This document shows positions 7,259 to 14,866 of a stretch of 64,000 bases of DNA, in pieces. The position numbers were made by a program, and so were the translations under genes. The stretch covers positions 1 through 64,000 of the forward strand of contig NZ_JASHIK010000020.1 of NCBI RefSeq assembly GCF_030733745.1. Direction: 5' to 3'. The notes under the pieces are model-generated. The model was not told the DNA's origin. It searched no databases and saw nothing but the letters and a program-made list of their open reading frames with translations. The DNA is from Stappia sp. MMSF_3263 (lineage in GTDB: Bacteria; Pseudomonadota; Alphaproteobacteria; Rhizobiales; Stappiaceae). How positions within the stretch are numbered: position 1 is the first letter of the stretch; every line of letters starts with the position of its first letter.

Positions 7259-9118
7259 ATGGCCCCTCCCCTTCTGCACCTTCGCGACATCGCCCTCACC
7301 TTCGGCGGCACGCCGTTGCTCACCTCGGCCGAATTGCAGGTCGGCGAGGGCGAGCGCATCGGCCTTGTCGGGCGCAACGGCTCGGGCAAGTCGACGCTTC
7401 TGAAGATCGCCGCCGGCCTTGTCGAGGCCGATGCCGGCGAGCGCTTCGTCCAGCCGGGTCGCACCATCCGCTACCTGCCGCAGGAGCCGGACCTTGCCGG
7501 CCATGCCACCGTGCTCGACTATGCCAGCGGCGGCCTTGCGCCGGGCGACGATGCCTACCGCGCCCAGTACCTGCTCGACGTGCTCGGCCTGCGCGGCGAC
7601 GAGGATCCGGCGACGCTGTCGGGCGGCGAGAAGCGGCGCGCCGCGCTTGCCCGCACGCTGGCGCCCGAGCCCGACATCCTGCTCCTCGACGAGCCGACCA
7701 ACCATCTCGACCTGCCGGCCATCGAATGGCTGGAGAGCGAGCTCGCCTCGATGAAGTCGGCCCTCGTCCTGATCAGCCACGACCGCCGTTTCCTCGCCGA
7801 CCTCACCCGCGCCACCGTGTGGATCGACCGGGGCGTCGGCCGCCGCCACGACCGGGGCTTTGCCCATTTCGAGGCCTGGCGCGACGAGGTGTTCGAGCAG
7901 GAGGAACGCGACCAGCAGAAACTCGCGCAGAAGATCAAGCGCGAGGAGCACTGGATGACCTACGGCGTCACCGCCAGGCGCAAGCGCAACATGCGCCGCG
8001 TGCGCGAGCTTGCCGACCTGCGCGCCCAGAAGAAGGCGCATCGCGGGCCGCAGGGCAATGTGCGCATGACCGTCGGCGAAACGGAGGTCTCCGGCAAGCG
8101 GGTGATCGAGGCGCAAGCCATCTCCAAGGATTTCGGCCCCGGCCCGGTGGTCGACGGTTTCTCCACCCGCATCCTGCGCGGCGACCGGGTCGCCCTTGTC
8201 GGCGCCAATGGCGCGGGCAAGACGACGCTTTTGAAGATGCTGACCGGCGCGCTCGAACCCGACAGCGGCACGGTCATCCTCGGCTCCGGCCTCACCATGG
8301 TGACCATGGATCAGTCGCGCGAGGCACTGAAGAAGGACGAGACCGTTTCGGAAATCCTCACCGGCGGCGGCGGCGACCAGGTGATGCTGAGCGACGGGCC
8401 CCGCCACGTCGTCTCCTACATGAAGGACTTCCTCTTCTCCCCCGAACAGGCGCGCACGCCCGTTTCCGCCCTTTCAGGCGGCGAGCGCGGCCGACTGCTG
8501 CTCGCCCGGGCCCTCGCCCGCGCCTCGAACCTTCTGGTTCTCGACGAGCCGACCAACGATCTCGACCTTGAAACCCTCGATCTCCTGCAGGAAATGCTCG
8601 CCGACTATCCCGGCACCGTTCTCCTCGTCAGCCACGACCGCGACTTCCTCGACCGGGTGGCGACCTCCGTCGTCTTCGCCGAAGGCAAGGGCGTGTGGCG
8701 CGAATATGCGGGCGGCTATTCCGACATGATCGCCCAGCGGGGCGCCGGCGTTGCGGCGCGCAAGTCCGTCACCGAGAGTGGCAAGGGAAAGACCAACGAC
8801 GAGAAAACCGGCGGGAACGCTTCCGGGGGCAACTCCGGCGGCAATGCCAGCGGAGACAAGGCGACCAGTGAGAAGGCGAAGAAGAAGTCAAAACTCACCT
8901 TCTCGCAGCAGCACCAGCTGAAGACCCTGCCGAAGGAGATCGACAAGCTCGGCGCGGAGATCGGCAAGCTGCAGGGCGAGCTGGAGGACCAGACCCTTTA
9001 TGCCCGCGACCCGAAACGCTTCGACACGCTGATGGCCAAACTCTCCGACCTGCAGTCGAAACTCGCAACGGCCGAGGAAACCTGGCTGGAACTGGAGATG
9101 CTGGCGGAAGAGGGGTGA
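7259..9118 (+). CDS. uup: ABC-F family ATP-binding protein, Uup-like
   Basis: 619-residue cytoplasmic ABC-F ATPase with two nucleotide-binding domains and no membrane segments. First domain: Walker A GRNGSGKST (about 38), LSGGE (120) and LLLDEPTNHLD (141). Second domain: GANGAGKTT (315), LSGGERGRL (405) and LLVLDEPTNDLD (425). The C-terminal tail (about 543-615) is a charged coiled coil typical of Uup, which acts in ribosome and replication-related functions. A Gly/Asn/Ser-rich linker (GGNASGGNSGGNASGD) joins the second domain to the coiled coil. Monocistronic in appearance; the AT-rich island begins just after its stop. Confidence 0.92.
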   Translation: MAPPLLHLRDIALTFGGTPLLTSAELQVGEGERIGLVGRNGSGKSTLLKIAAGLVEADAGERFVQPGRTIRYLPQEPDLAGHATVLDYASGGLAPGDDAYRAQYLLDVLGLRGDEDPATLSGGEKRRAALARTLAPEPDILLLDEPTNHLDLPAIEWLESELASMKSALVLISHDRRFLADLTRATVWIDRGVGRRHDRGFAHFEAWRDEVFEQEERDQQKLAQKIKREEHWMTYGVTARRKRNMRRVRELADLRAQKKAHRGPQGNVRMTVGETEVSGKRVIEAQAISKDFGPGPVVDGFSTRILRGDRVALVGANGAGKTTLLKMLTGALEPDSGTVILGSGLTMVTMDQSREALKKDETVSEILTGGGGDQVMLSDGPRHVVSYMKDFLFSPEQARTPVSALSGGERGRLLLARALARASNLLVLDEPTNDLDLETLDLLQEMLADYPGTVLLVSHDRDFLDRVATSVVFAEGKGVWREYAGGYSDMIAQRGAGVAARKSVTESGKGKTNDEKTGGNASGGNSGGNASGDKATSEKAKKKSKLTFSQQHQLKTLPKEIDKLGAEIGKLQGELEDQTLYARDPKRFDTLMAKLSDLQSKLATAEETWLELEMLAEEG

Positions 9119-9174
9119 GGGGGAAGTGGACAGGCTGCGAGGACTTCCAACTTAACGCATAGAGTGAACCCTAG

Positions 9175-9585
9175 CTAACGTCCAGCCGCTGCAAACCTCA
9201 GAAATCGTTCAAATGCAGCCAGAGCGCCCATCAAGTGAAAAGTCAAGCGACCTTGCATCGTGATCATATCTATCCCTTCGCTCAGGCTTTGAAAGTGAGT
9301 ACCTTTGGTTTCCAGATCGTGCACGATTTCGATCAGACGGGGCAGGTAGCGTCCAAGGCGATCCAACCGCGGGACCATGAGCACATCACGCGCTTTCAAA
9401 CGCGCCAACGGCTTATCGAGTTCTGGGCGCTTGACCGACGCTCCAGACACTTGGTCAGTGACATTTTTTCGCGTCCCGCAACTTAGTGAATCTCGTTGCG
9501 AGTTGGCATCTGGATGGGCGGTTGAGACGCGGCCATATCCGATTTTCGATCGAAAAACTTGCGGCAAGCAACTGAATGTTTTCAT
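9175..9585 (-). pseudogene. Truncated serine recombinase / resolvase
   Basis: 136-residue remnant of a resolvase/invertase-type serine recombinase. The catalytic N-terminal part is visible: IGYGRVSTA with the nucleophilic Ser, LDKPLARLKARDVLMVPRLD, then RLGR, and LTFHLMGALAAFERFL. Intact relatives continue with an E-helix and a C-terminal HTH to about 185-200 residues; here the frame stops right after AFERFLRFAAAGR, so the DNA-binding domain is gone. The usual FER-S-L-I-R motif is also altered. The N-terminus carries an unusual 14-residue lead. It is the last gene of four co-directional genes in the AT-rich island. A functional recombinase is unlikely. Confidence 0.75.
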
Positions 9586-9621
9586 TAGTCGACAATAAAA
9601 CAACAACAAAAAGGATGTAAA

Positions 9622-9909
9622 TTAGTTTTCCGGTCCTTCAGGGTTGTTGATATCATCTACAACCTCGCTACAGGAGCAAGAAAGAAAGGACTTTGCGGTT
9701 TTATTATACTTATGCAACCCTAACTTAAAAACGGAATTCTTAATATTATTAATACTATCCGATGATGCTATAAGATTTACGTCTCCAACTAAACCAATGA
9801 TGGCATCAACAGCATTTTCATTGCCATTTAGAGAATGGATCAAATCAATCAACTGTCGCACAGACAAGTATGCATACTTTCCGTCATCAACAAATTTTAT
9901 GTCGCTCAT
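9622..9909 (-). CDS. Hypothetical protein in AT-rich island
   Basis: 95 residues, not recognised. It begins MSDIKFVDDGKYAYLSVRQL, is acidic and Asn-rich and has no signal peptide or membrane segment. The C-terminal part has two close cysteines (LSCSCSEVVDD). Codon use is far more AT-rich than in neighbouring genes, pointing to recent acquisition. The ATG at 9909 follows GGGTGGTGGA; a TTG 12 bp upstream is possible. It lies 42 bp after the 106-residue ORF and 36 bp before the recombinase remnant, all on the same strand. The overall character resembles small immunity or antitoxin proteins, but that is only a guess. Confidence 0.6.
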   Translation of the reverse strand: MSDIKFVDDGKYAYLSVRQLIDLIHSLNGNENAVDAIIGLVGDVNLIASSDSINNIKNSVFKLGLHKYNKTAKSFLSCSCSEVVDDINNPEGPEN

Positions 9910-9951
9910 TCCACCACCCAATTGGTACGTTCATATCCTAACCTGCTGCAT

Positions 9952-10272
9952 TCACTCAACACCAACAATCTTCCAAACCGGAGTTGGATCACAGCCGGCA
10001 TTGCAGCATTGACACGAGGCTGATCCTCGATCTCCCACGGAGCCGTTCCAGCTTGTTCCCTCCAATATCACAACTGTCTCTGGTTGCCCGTTACGAACCC
10101 CAAGGAGTTCTAGATTACCGTTGCGATCATCTACACTTCCCTCGTGAACACATAAAAAGCTTGAAAAGCTGGTTAGATCTTCCCAACTCTGGGATCCTAT
10201 AATTGGTTTATTCAGTGAAATTCTTGTGACAAGATTGCTCTTGTCAACCAAATCATAAATTACTGTAACCAT
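9952..10272 (-). CDS. Hypothetical protein with C-terminal Cys cluster
   Basis: 106 residues, not recognised. The N-terminal part (MVTVIYDLVDKSNLVTRISL) looks like beta-strands. The C-terminal end has a cysteine cluster, SASCQCCNAGCDPTPVW, with four Cys in seven residues that could bind a metal. There is no signal peptide. AGAGGATTTGATAG precedes the ATG, a reasonable ribosome site. It is 30 bp downstream of the 128-residue ORF and 42 bp upstream of the 95-residue ORF, so the three probably form an operon. Base composition is clearly lower in GC than the surrounding chromosome. Confidence 0.6.
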   Translation of the reverse strand: MVTVIYDLVDKSNLVTRISLNKPIIGSQSWEDLTSFSSFLCVHEGSVDDRNGNLELLGVRNGQPETVVILEGTSWNGSVGDRGSASCQCCNAGCDPTPVWKIVGVE

Positions 10273-10302
10273 CTATCAAATCCTCTTCCTATAATAGATA
10301 TT

Positions 10303-10689
10303 CTATTCGCAAAAAGTGTGCGCCCACTTTAGATCAGGGTAGGGGTACATCAATCTGAAGCGACCAGTTTCGCCAGTCTCTGGATGTTCAAGAGTAAAAT
10401 CACCCACCGCGTACTCTTCCACATCCTTGAGCGTTAGGAACTCCGCCATTGCAGTTCTTGTGTGCGATTCCGGCATTACGCTCATGGAGTTCTTCAGGAA
10501 ATCAAACAACGTAGGATTCCAAGAATTATCCCCGATTACTCGGTAAATAGGGAGACGAGTTATTAACCTTGAGTCTATTTTAACTAACTCTGAAATTTCG
10601 GAAATTTCTATATCTGTTAAAGGCAACAGACCACCATTTTTTACAACGTATTCACGGTCGACAATTTCCGGCTGCATAAACGTCGGCAT
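10303..10689 (-). CDS. Hypothetical protein in AT-rich island
   Basis: 128 residues, not recognised. Visible features are MPTFMQPEIVDREYVVKNGG, an acidic helix LTDIEISEISELVKIDSRL, and a C-terminal part with TLEHPETGETGRFRLMYPYP ending in HTFCE. No signal or membrane segment. The start at 10689 is chosen because TTGGAGAACATCAAT precedes that ATG; the frame is open to a TTG at 10755, which lacks a ribosome site. First gene of the probable three-gene operon; the AT-rich 200 bp upstream may hold its promoter. The AT-rich coding sequence is unlike the flanks. Confidence 0.55.
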   Translation of the reverse strand: MPTFMQPEIVDREYVVKNGGLLPLTDIEISEISELVKIDSRLITRLPIYRVIGDNSWNPTLFDFLKNSMSVMPESHTRTAMAEFLTLKDVEEYAVGDFTLEHPETGETGRFRLMYPYPDLKWAHTFCE

Positions 10690-10949
10690 ATTGATGTTCT
10701 CCAAATTTGCGCGTTTAAAACGCATATTTTGTCGCCACAACTCTTGAGTTGTCAATACGGCAGATCATGCAATGCAAAGCTAAATACCTTTGTAGAACAC
10801 ACTTCCCTCTGTATTTTGAAGCATTTACCTCTTTGATTTTAAACGCTATATTCCAGAGGCTTCGTCAAAAAATTTGATGAACTCTCTAGATCTATTTCGT
10901 CAAGTATTGACCGAGAGAAGCTGAAATTCTCCCATGACTCGGCTCCGTG

Positions 10950-11250
10950 ACCAGTGCTAGTGGCGACTGCGATGCAGACAGCGGCAAGGAAGTTTGCGGC
11001 GTTGCGGTCGTCACGTGCTGCGATGCGTCGCCAGTTCTTGAGCTTGCAGAATACTCGCTCATTGGCATTGCAGTCTCGGTAGAGAGGCGGCGAGAAGCGG
11101 CTATTCCAGTGTCGGCCGGCCTCGATTTGGCGACGGATCGGACCGCTCCAGATACCTTTGTCGGCTCAGCGGACAAACCGGTTGTAAAGGGTCTTACGCG
11201 GGCCATAGACCTCCAGCGTATCGACCCAACGCACCGTACTTCAGCACGTG
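10950..11250 (-). pseudogene. IS5-family (IS427-like) transposase remnant
   Basis: Reading the minus strand gives two IS5-type transposase fragments. The N-terminal one contains YGPRKTLYNRFVR, which then hits an in-frame TGA where the family has Trp and continues ADKGIWSGPI. The C-terminal one reads NERVFCKLKNWRRIAARDD followed by NAANFLAAVCIAVA, the conserved end of this family. A +1 shift precedes the first fragment, and most of the catalytic middle is missing, so this is an internally deleted, inactive copy. Between it and the first island gene (10690-10949) is AT-rich DNA with no convincing gene. The remnant marks the right border of the island. Confidence 0.75.
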
Positions 11251-11270
11251 GATAGTCCCGCTGATCACCC

Positions 11271-11588
11271 CTACACCATCATCCCCACCACAACCCAGAT
11301 ATAGAGCGGCATGGGGGCGGCGCCCCAGAGCAGCGCCCAGGGCCAGATCCGGCCCCAGCGGTTGCGCTGCGGTGTTGCCTGCGTCGCCCCGTCCGGGCGG
11401 GCGGGCGCGGCAAGTTCCAAGTCGCCATTGATGCCGGCGCCCGCCGGAATGCCCGCCCACATCCCTCCGGCGGCCTGCACGCCCCTGCCCGCCTCCGGCT
11501 GCGTCCCCTCACCTCTCTGCATGACCCTCTCCGCCTTCACGCCGCCGCCCGCTGCCGCGTTTGCCTGTCCGTTTGCCTGTCCGGTCAT
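11271..11588 (-). CDS. Small membrane-anchored protein of the nsrR operon
   Basis: 105 residues, not recognised. The first 75 residues are Gly/Ala/Gln-rich and probably disordered (MTGQANGQANAAAGGGVKAE). The C-terminal 28 residues form one hydrophobic segment (RIWPWALLWGAAPMPLYIWV), suggesting a C-terminal membrane anchor. Its start overlaps the stop of the preceding gene in ATGA, so it belongs to the nsrR - haemoglobin operon. The conserved part is probably the C-terminal 35 residues; the low-complexity N-terminus could be untranslated if a later start is used. Function unknown; a link to nitric oxide or oxygen handling is inferred from context. Confidence 0.6.
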   Translation of the reverse strand: MTGQANGQANAAAGGGVKAERVMQRGEGTQPEAGRGVQAAGGMWAGIPAGAGINGDLELAAPARPDGATQATPQRNRWGRIWPWALLWGAAPMPLYIWVVVGMMV

Positions 11589-11815
11589 GTCACGCTCCCC
11601 GTGATGTTCAGGAGGGTCAGGACGACGACAGCGAATATGCCGGCGCCGAAACCGTATTTGGCGGCCGAGAACAGCGCCCGGCCCGTCGCATCGAGAACCG
11701 GCACGCGGCCCTCGTCGCGGTCCTCGCGCAGGCCCAGCGTCAGCGCGCCGAGATAAATGGCGAAGAAGAGGCCCGTCCCGATCTCGGCGAGGATGACGAC
11801 AGCGGCAATGCTCAT
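11585..11815 (-). CDS. Small two-helix membrane protein of the nsrR operon
   Basis: 76 residues, not recognised. Two hydrophobic segments (about 3-27, AAVVILAEIGTGLFFAIYLG, and 52-72, GFGAGIFAVVVLTLL) flank a charged loop REDRDEGRVPVLD. It overlaps both neighbours by 4 bp (ATGA), giving tight translational coupling with the truncated haemoglobin upstream and the 105-residue protein downstream. The context suggests a membrane partner in nitrosative or respiratory stress response. No cofactor-binding residues such as paired His are obvious. Confidence 0.7.
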   Translation of the reverse strand: MSIAAVVILAEIGTGLFFAIYLGALTLGLREDRDEGRVPVLDATGRALFSAAKYGFGAGIFAVVVLTLLNITGSVT

Positions 11816-12264
11816 GGCCTGTCTCCGGTGTTGAGGGGCGGCAGGCCGGAAATGGCGAATTCCAGGCTCTGGGCGATGCGCCGTGCCCGCTCCATGAAAT
11901 AGGGGACCGCCTCCGGGTGCGGCGCGGTGTCCTTCAGCACCTGTTCGAAAAGGCCGAGCCAGACGCCGAAATGCCAGGGTTGCAGGTCCGTGAGCTTGGT
12001 GTGCGCCGGCACGGGCTTGCCCGAATAGCGGCCGGCATTCATCGCCACCGAAGCCCAGAAATCCTTCATCTTGGCCAGATGTGGCCCCCAGTTGTCGCCG
12101 ATCTCATGCTCGAAGATCGGCCCGAGCAGGGCATGGGCGCGGATCCGCTCATAAAAAGTCTCGACCAGCCGCGAGATATAGGCATCGTCAATGCCGAGCC
12201 GCGCCGCTTCCGCCTGGATTTCCGCGCGGCGCTCGGCCGCGCTCCTGACCCTGATCGTCGTCAT
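11812..12264 (-). CDS. Group III truncated haemoglobin
   Basis: 150-residue haem protein of the truncated haemoglobin group III family, which binds O2 and NO; relatives are linked to NO detoxification or microaerobic metabolism. Visible family features are LVETFYERIRAHALLGPIF (B helix with Tyr B10), then DNWGPHLAKMKDFWASV, and WHFGVWLGLFEQVL containing the proximal His. Length is normal for the group. It is the second gene in a four-gene string with 4-bp ATGA overlaps and lies directly after nsrR, so NO-responsive expression is likely. Confidence 0.9.
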   Translation of the reverse strand: MTTIRVRSAAERRAEIQAEAARLGIDDAYISRLVETFYERIRAHALLGPIFEHEIGDNWGPHLAKMKDFWASVAMNAGRYSGKPVPAHTKLTDLQPWHFGVWLGLFEQVLKDTAPHPEAVPYFMERARRIAQSLEFAISGLPPLNTGDRP

Positions 12265-12704
12265 GCCGCGTCTCCGGTAAGAATGTGCCTGAGGCCGCTG
12301 TTGCCGGCCACCAGGTCGTCGATGCTGTAGCCGTCGAGCACCGCGAAGAAGGCCTCGCGCGCCGCGTGCAGGGCGTGTTTCAGCTGGCAGGACGGGGTGA
12401 TCCGGCAGGTGCCGTTGCCGCCCGGAAAGCAGTCAACCAGCGCGGTGCCCTCCTCCAGCCGGCGCACCACCTGGCCGACGCTGATCCGTTTCGCCGGAAG
12501 GGCCAGCCGCAAGCCGCCGCCGCGCCCGCGCACCGCCTCCACCAGCCCGGCATGGACCAGCGCCTGGGCCACCTTCATCAGGTGGTTCTTCGAGATCCGG
12601 TAGCTCTCCGCCACATCGGCGATGGTGGCGAGGTCCCTGTCGCCGGCAAGCGCCAGATGCATCAGCATGCGCAGGGCATAGTCGGTCTGGAGTGTCAGCC
12701 GCAT
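12261..12704 (-). CDS. nsrR: Rrf2 family regulator, NsrR-like
   Basis: 147-residue Rrf2-family repressor. N-terminal winged HTH: MRLTLQTDYALRMLMHLAL and YRISKNHLMKVAQALVHAGL, with wing VRGRGGGLRL. Three cysteines at 92, 100 and 106 (DCFPGGNGTCRITPSCQLK) can ligate an Fe-S cluster. The CRITPSC segment and LDGYSIDDLV end resemble NsrR more than IscR or RirA, although the first two Cys are spaced by seven residues rather than four as in E. coli. Start 12704 is chosen because GGAGAGACCC lies just before this ATG; an ATG 12 bp upstream has no such site. It heads the operon with the truncated haemoglobin, which fits an NO-sensing role. Confidence 0.85.
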   Translation of the reverse strand: MRLTLQTDYALRMLMHLALAGDRDLATIADVAESYRISKNHLMKVAQALVHAGLVEAVRGRGGGLRLALPAKRISVGQVVRRLEEGTALVDCFPGGNGTCRITPSCQLKHALHAAREAFFAVLDGYSIDDLVAGNSGLRHILTGDAA

Positions 12705-12718
12705 GGGTCTCTCCATAA

Positions 12719-12741
12719 AAGATGCGTATCAGATACCTCTT
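12719..12741. promoter_or_regulatory. Possible NsrR operator upstream of nsrR
   Basis: AAGATGCGTAT followed by AGATACCTCTT forms an imperfect inverted repeat 15-37 bp before the nsrR start. The left half resembles the 11-bp NsrR half-site known from enterobacteria (AAGATGC...). Autoregulation of the operon is inferred; the match is partial. Confidence 0.4.
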
Positions 12742-12856
12742 TCATGGCGGGCCGCGCAAGGCAAAACATGCATCCAATATGCTTCTTTCATGCGACGCGC
12801 CGTCGCAGGGTGTTTTGGCGGCCCGGCAGCCTGAACGACAGACGGGAAGAGACGGC

Positions 12857-13417
12857 CTAAAAGGCGCTGTCGCGAAGCAGCACCTTGCCGTCGGCCATCA
12901 GCCGCAGCGGGGCGGAGGCGCCGCCCTTGCTGACCGCGACGACGAGGCGGATCCGGTCGCGTGGCAGCCGCTCGATGTCGAGCCCCTGCCCCTCCGGCAC
13001 GAAGAAGGCGTCGAGCCCGTAGTCGACGGCAAGCCTTTGCTCCGAGCGGTGGCCGCGCACATGGCCACGGATCACCAGCCGGCCGTCCTCGGGAGCCTTG
13101 TCCAGCAGCTCCACGGCGCGGTGGATGCCCTCGTTGTCCGCCTCCAGCACGGCCCAGACCGGATCGCCCTGATAGACGCTGTCGGCGAGGCTGCCTGCCT
13201 CGACCACGTTGATCTGCGGGTTGAGGATGACGTAGTCGCCGCGCAGCAGGTCGCGCGGATCGATCGGGGTCAGCGCCAGCGTCACCTCGGTGCCGCTCGC
13301 GTGCACACGCAGCCGCTCGGCAAGCGGCAGGGCGACCAGCGCCAGCTGGATCAGCGCGACGAGACCCCATTTCAGCCAGGGGGAGCGCAGGACGGGGGAG
13401 CGGAGCGCGGCGTTCAT
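12857..13417 (-). CDS. GDYXXLXY domain protein
   Basis: 186-residue membrane-anchored protein named for its motif, seen here as GDYVILNPQ preceded by PIDPRDLLR. An N-terminal hydrophobic segment (WLKWGLVALIQLALVALPLA, about 14-33) is probably a membrane anchor or uncleaved signal; the remainder is likely periplasmic. The start overlaps the stop of the DUF2157 gene (ATGA), and these two families commonly occur as a pair, suggesting one complex. The biochemical function is not known. Confidence 0.85.
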   Translation of the reverse strand: MNAALRSPVLRSPWLKWGLVALIQLALVALPLAERLRVHASGTEVTLALTPIDPRDLLRGDYVILNPQINVVEAGSLADSVYQGDPVWAVLEADNEGIHRAVELLDKAPEDGRLVIRGHVRGHRSEQRLAVDYGLDAFFVPEGQGLDIERLPRDRIRLVVAVSKGGASAPLRLMADGKVLLRDSAF

Positions 13418-14772
13418 GACGGTTCTCCCGTGACTGTCTCCGCCCGCTGGCGGCGCATCCGGCGCGCGGCGACGATGGCGACCGCGACCAGCACGATGCC
13501 GGCAACGAGGAAGAACACCGACTGGCCGAGCAGCGAGCCGACCGTGACATAGAGCAAGAAGAGCAGCGCCAGCGCGATGCCCAGGTTGCCGGTGGCGCTC
13601 CAGCCCCTGTTGTCGCCGAGCGAGCCGGCCGCGCTCGTCGCCACCATGGCGCCGAGCACCAGGGCCGCCAGCACCACCCGTGCCTCCGGCGCCGTGATCA
13701 GCGCCAGCGGACAGGCGAGCATCAGCAGCACCGCCGCCACCAGCGCCTGCGCGGCCTGGTCGCCGCTTGCGCGCGCGAACATGATCGCAAGACCCGCAAC
13801 CGCAAGGACAAGGGTCAGCCAGAGCGGCCAGACGGAGAGCAATTCGCGCGCCGCGACGCCCTTGTCCAGCGCGTCGAAGAAGCCGAGCACCAGCGAGAGC
13901 AGCGCCGTGCCGGCCAGCAGCAGCAGCCCGTATGTGTCGGCGGAGCCGGCAAGGCGCGCGGCGCCCTCGCCCGTGTCGCCGGCAAGGGGTTCGGCGCGCG
14001 CGGCCAGCACCCGGGCCCAGGCGACCAGCACCGCGCCGAGCCCGGCAAAGGCCGGCAGCACGGCGAATTCCATGTCGGAGGAGGAGAGCGTGTAGCGCGC
14101 CTCGAGCAGGGCGGCGAAGAGCCAGCCATAAACGCTCGTTGCCTGCAGCAGCACGATCCAGCGCCCGGCCAGCGAGGTGCGGCGCAGCACGTGGCCGGCG
14201 GTCAGGGCCAGCAGGACCAGCGCGATTGTCGTCTCCGCCAGCGTCGGGCGAGGCGGATCGCCGATCCAGGCCAACCAGGTGATCGCGGCGATGGCGCCGG
14301 CGACCAGCGAGGCGCGCGAGCCGCAGATCCAGGCCGCCGCCAGCGCGCCGGCGGCGACCAGCAACGCGCCCCCGGCCCAGTCGACCGGCAGGTGGTACAT
14401 CTGGCCGACCAGCGACATGCCGCTGACGAAGACGAGGGTCGCGAACATGGTCGCCAGGTCGGCGATGCCGGTCCGCCCGCGCGCGGCCATCGCGGCGGCG
14501 AAGCCGTGCGCGCCGAGAAGCAGCACGGCGATGCCGGCGAGCTTCGCGGGGCGCGGGATCGCCTCCCAGTTGGCGGCGACGAAGGCGGCGACCGCCAGCG
14601 CCAGGCAGATCGTGCCGATGCCGGCGAACAGTGCCGGCAGCCGGCTCGCGGCCCGGGGCGCGGCCGCCAGCTCGGCCCGGATGTGGCCCGCGCCCTCCGT
14701 GCCGATCCAGCCCTTTTCGAGCCAGCGGGCAAGGTCCGCTTCCAGCAGTTTCCGGTAGTGCGACCGATCCAT
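13414..14772 (-). CDS. DUF2157 multi-pass membrane protein
   Basis: 452-residue integral membrane protein. The N-terminal cytoplasmic part (MDRSHYRKLLEADLARWLEK and GWIGTEGAGHIRAEL) is the DUF2157 signature. It is followed by about twelve hydrophobic segments rich in Ala, Leu and Gly. It ends in a basic tail (ARRMRRQRAE). It is coupled by an ATGA overlap to the downstream GDYXXLXY protein. Two ATG codons are adjacent (14775, 14772); the second has better spacing from GGTGAGGA. Function unknown; envelope-associated by topology. Confidence 0.85.
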   Translation of the reverse strand: MDRSHYRKLLEADLARWLEKGWIGTEGAGHIRAELAAAPRAASRLPALFAGIGTICLALAVAAFVAANWEAIPRPAKLAGIAVLLLGAHGFAAAMAARGRTGIADLATMFATLVFVSGMSLVGQMYHLPVDWAGGALLVAAGALAAAWICGSRASLVAGAIAAITWLAWIGDPPRPTLAETTIALVLLALTAGHVLRRTSLAGRWIVLLQATSVYGWLFAALLEARYTLSSSDMEFAVLPAFAGLGAVLVAWARVLAARAEPLAGDTGEGAARLAGSADTYGLLLLAGTALLSLVLGFFDALDKGVAARELLSVWPLWLTLVLAVAGLAIMFARASGDQAAQALVAAVLLMLACPLALITAPEARVVLAALVLGAMVATSAAGSLGDNRGWSATGNLGIALALLFLLYVTVGSLLGQSVFFLVAGIVLVAVAIVAARRMRRQRAETVTGEPS

Positions 14773-14866
14773 CATTCCTCACCCTGCATGCATGCCCCGC
14801 GCGCGTTGCGACAAGGCCGTGCGCGCGCGTTGAAAGTCAATCCCCTTGCACGCGCGCGCCCTGCCC

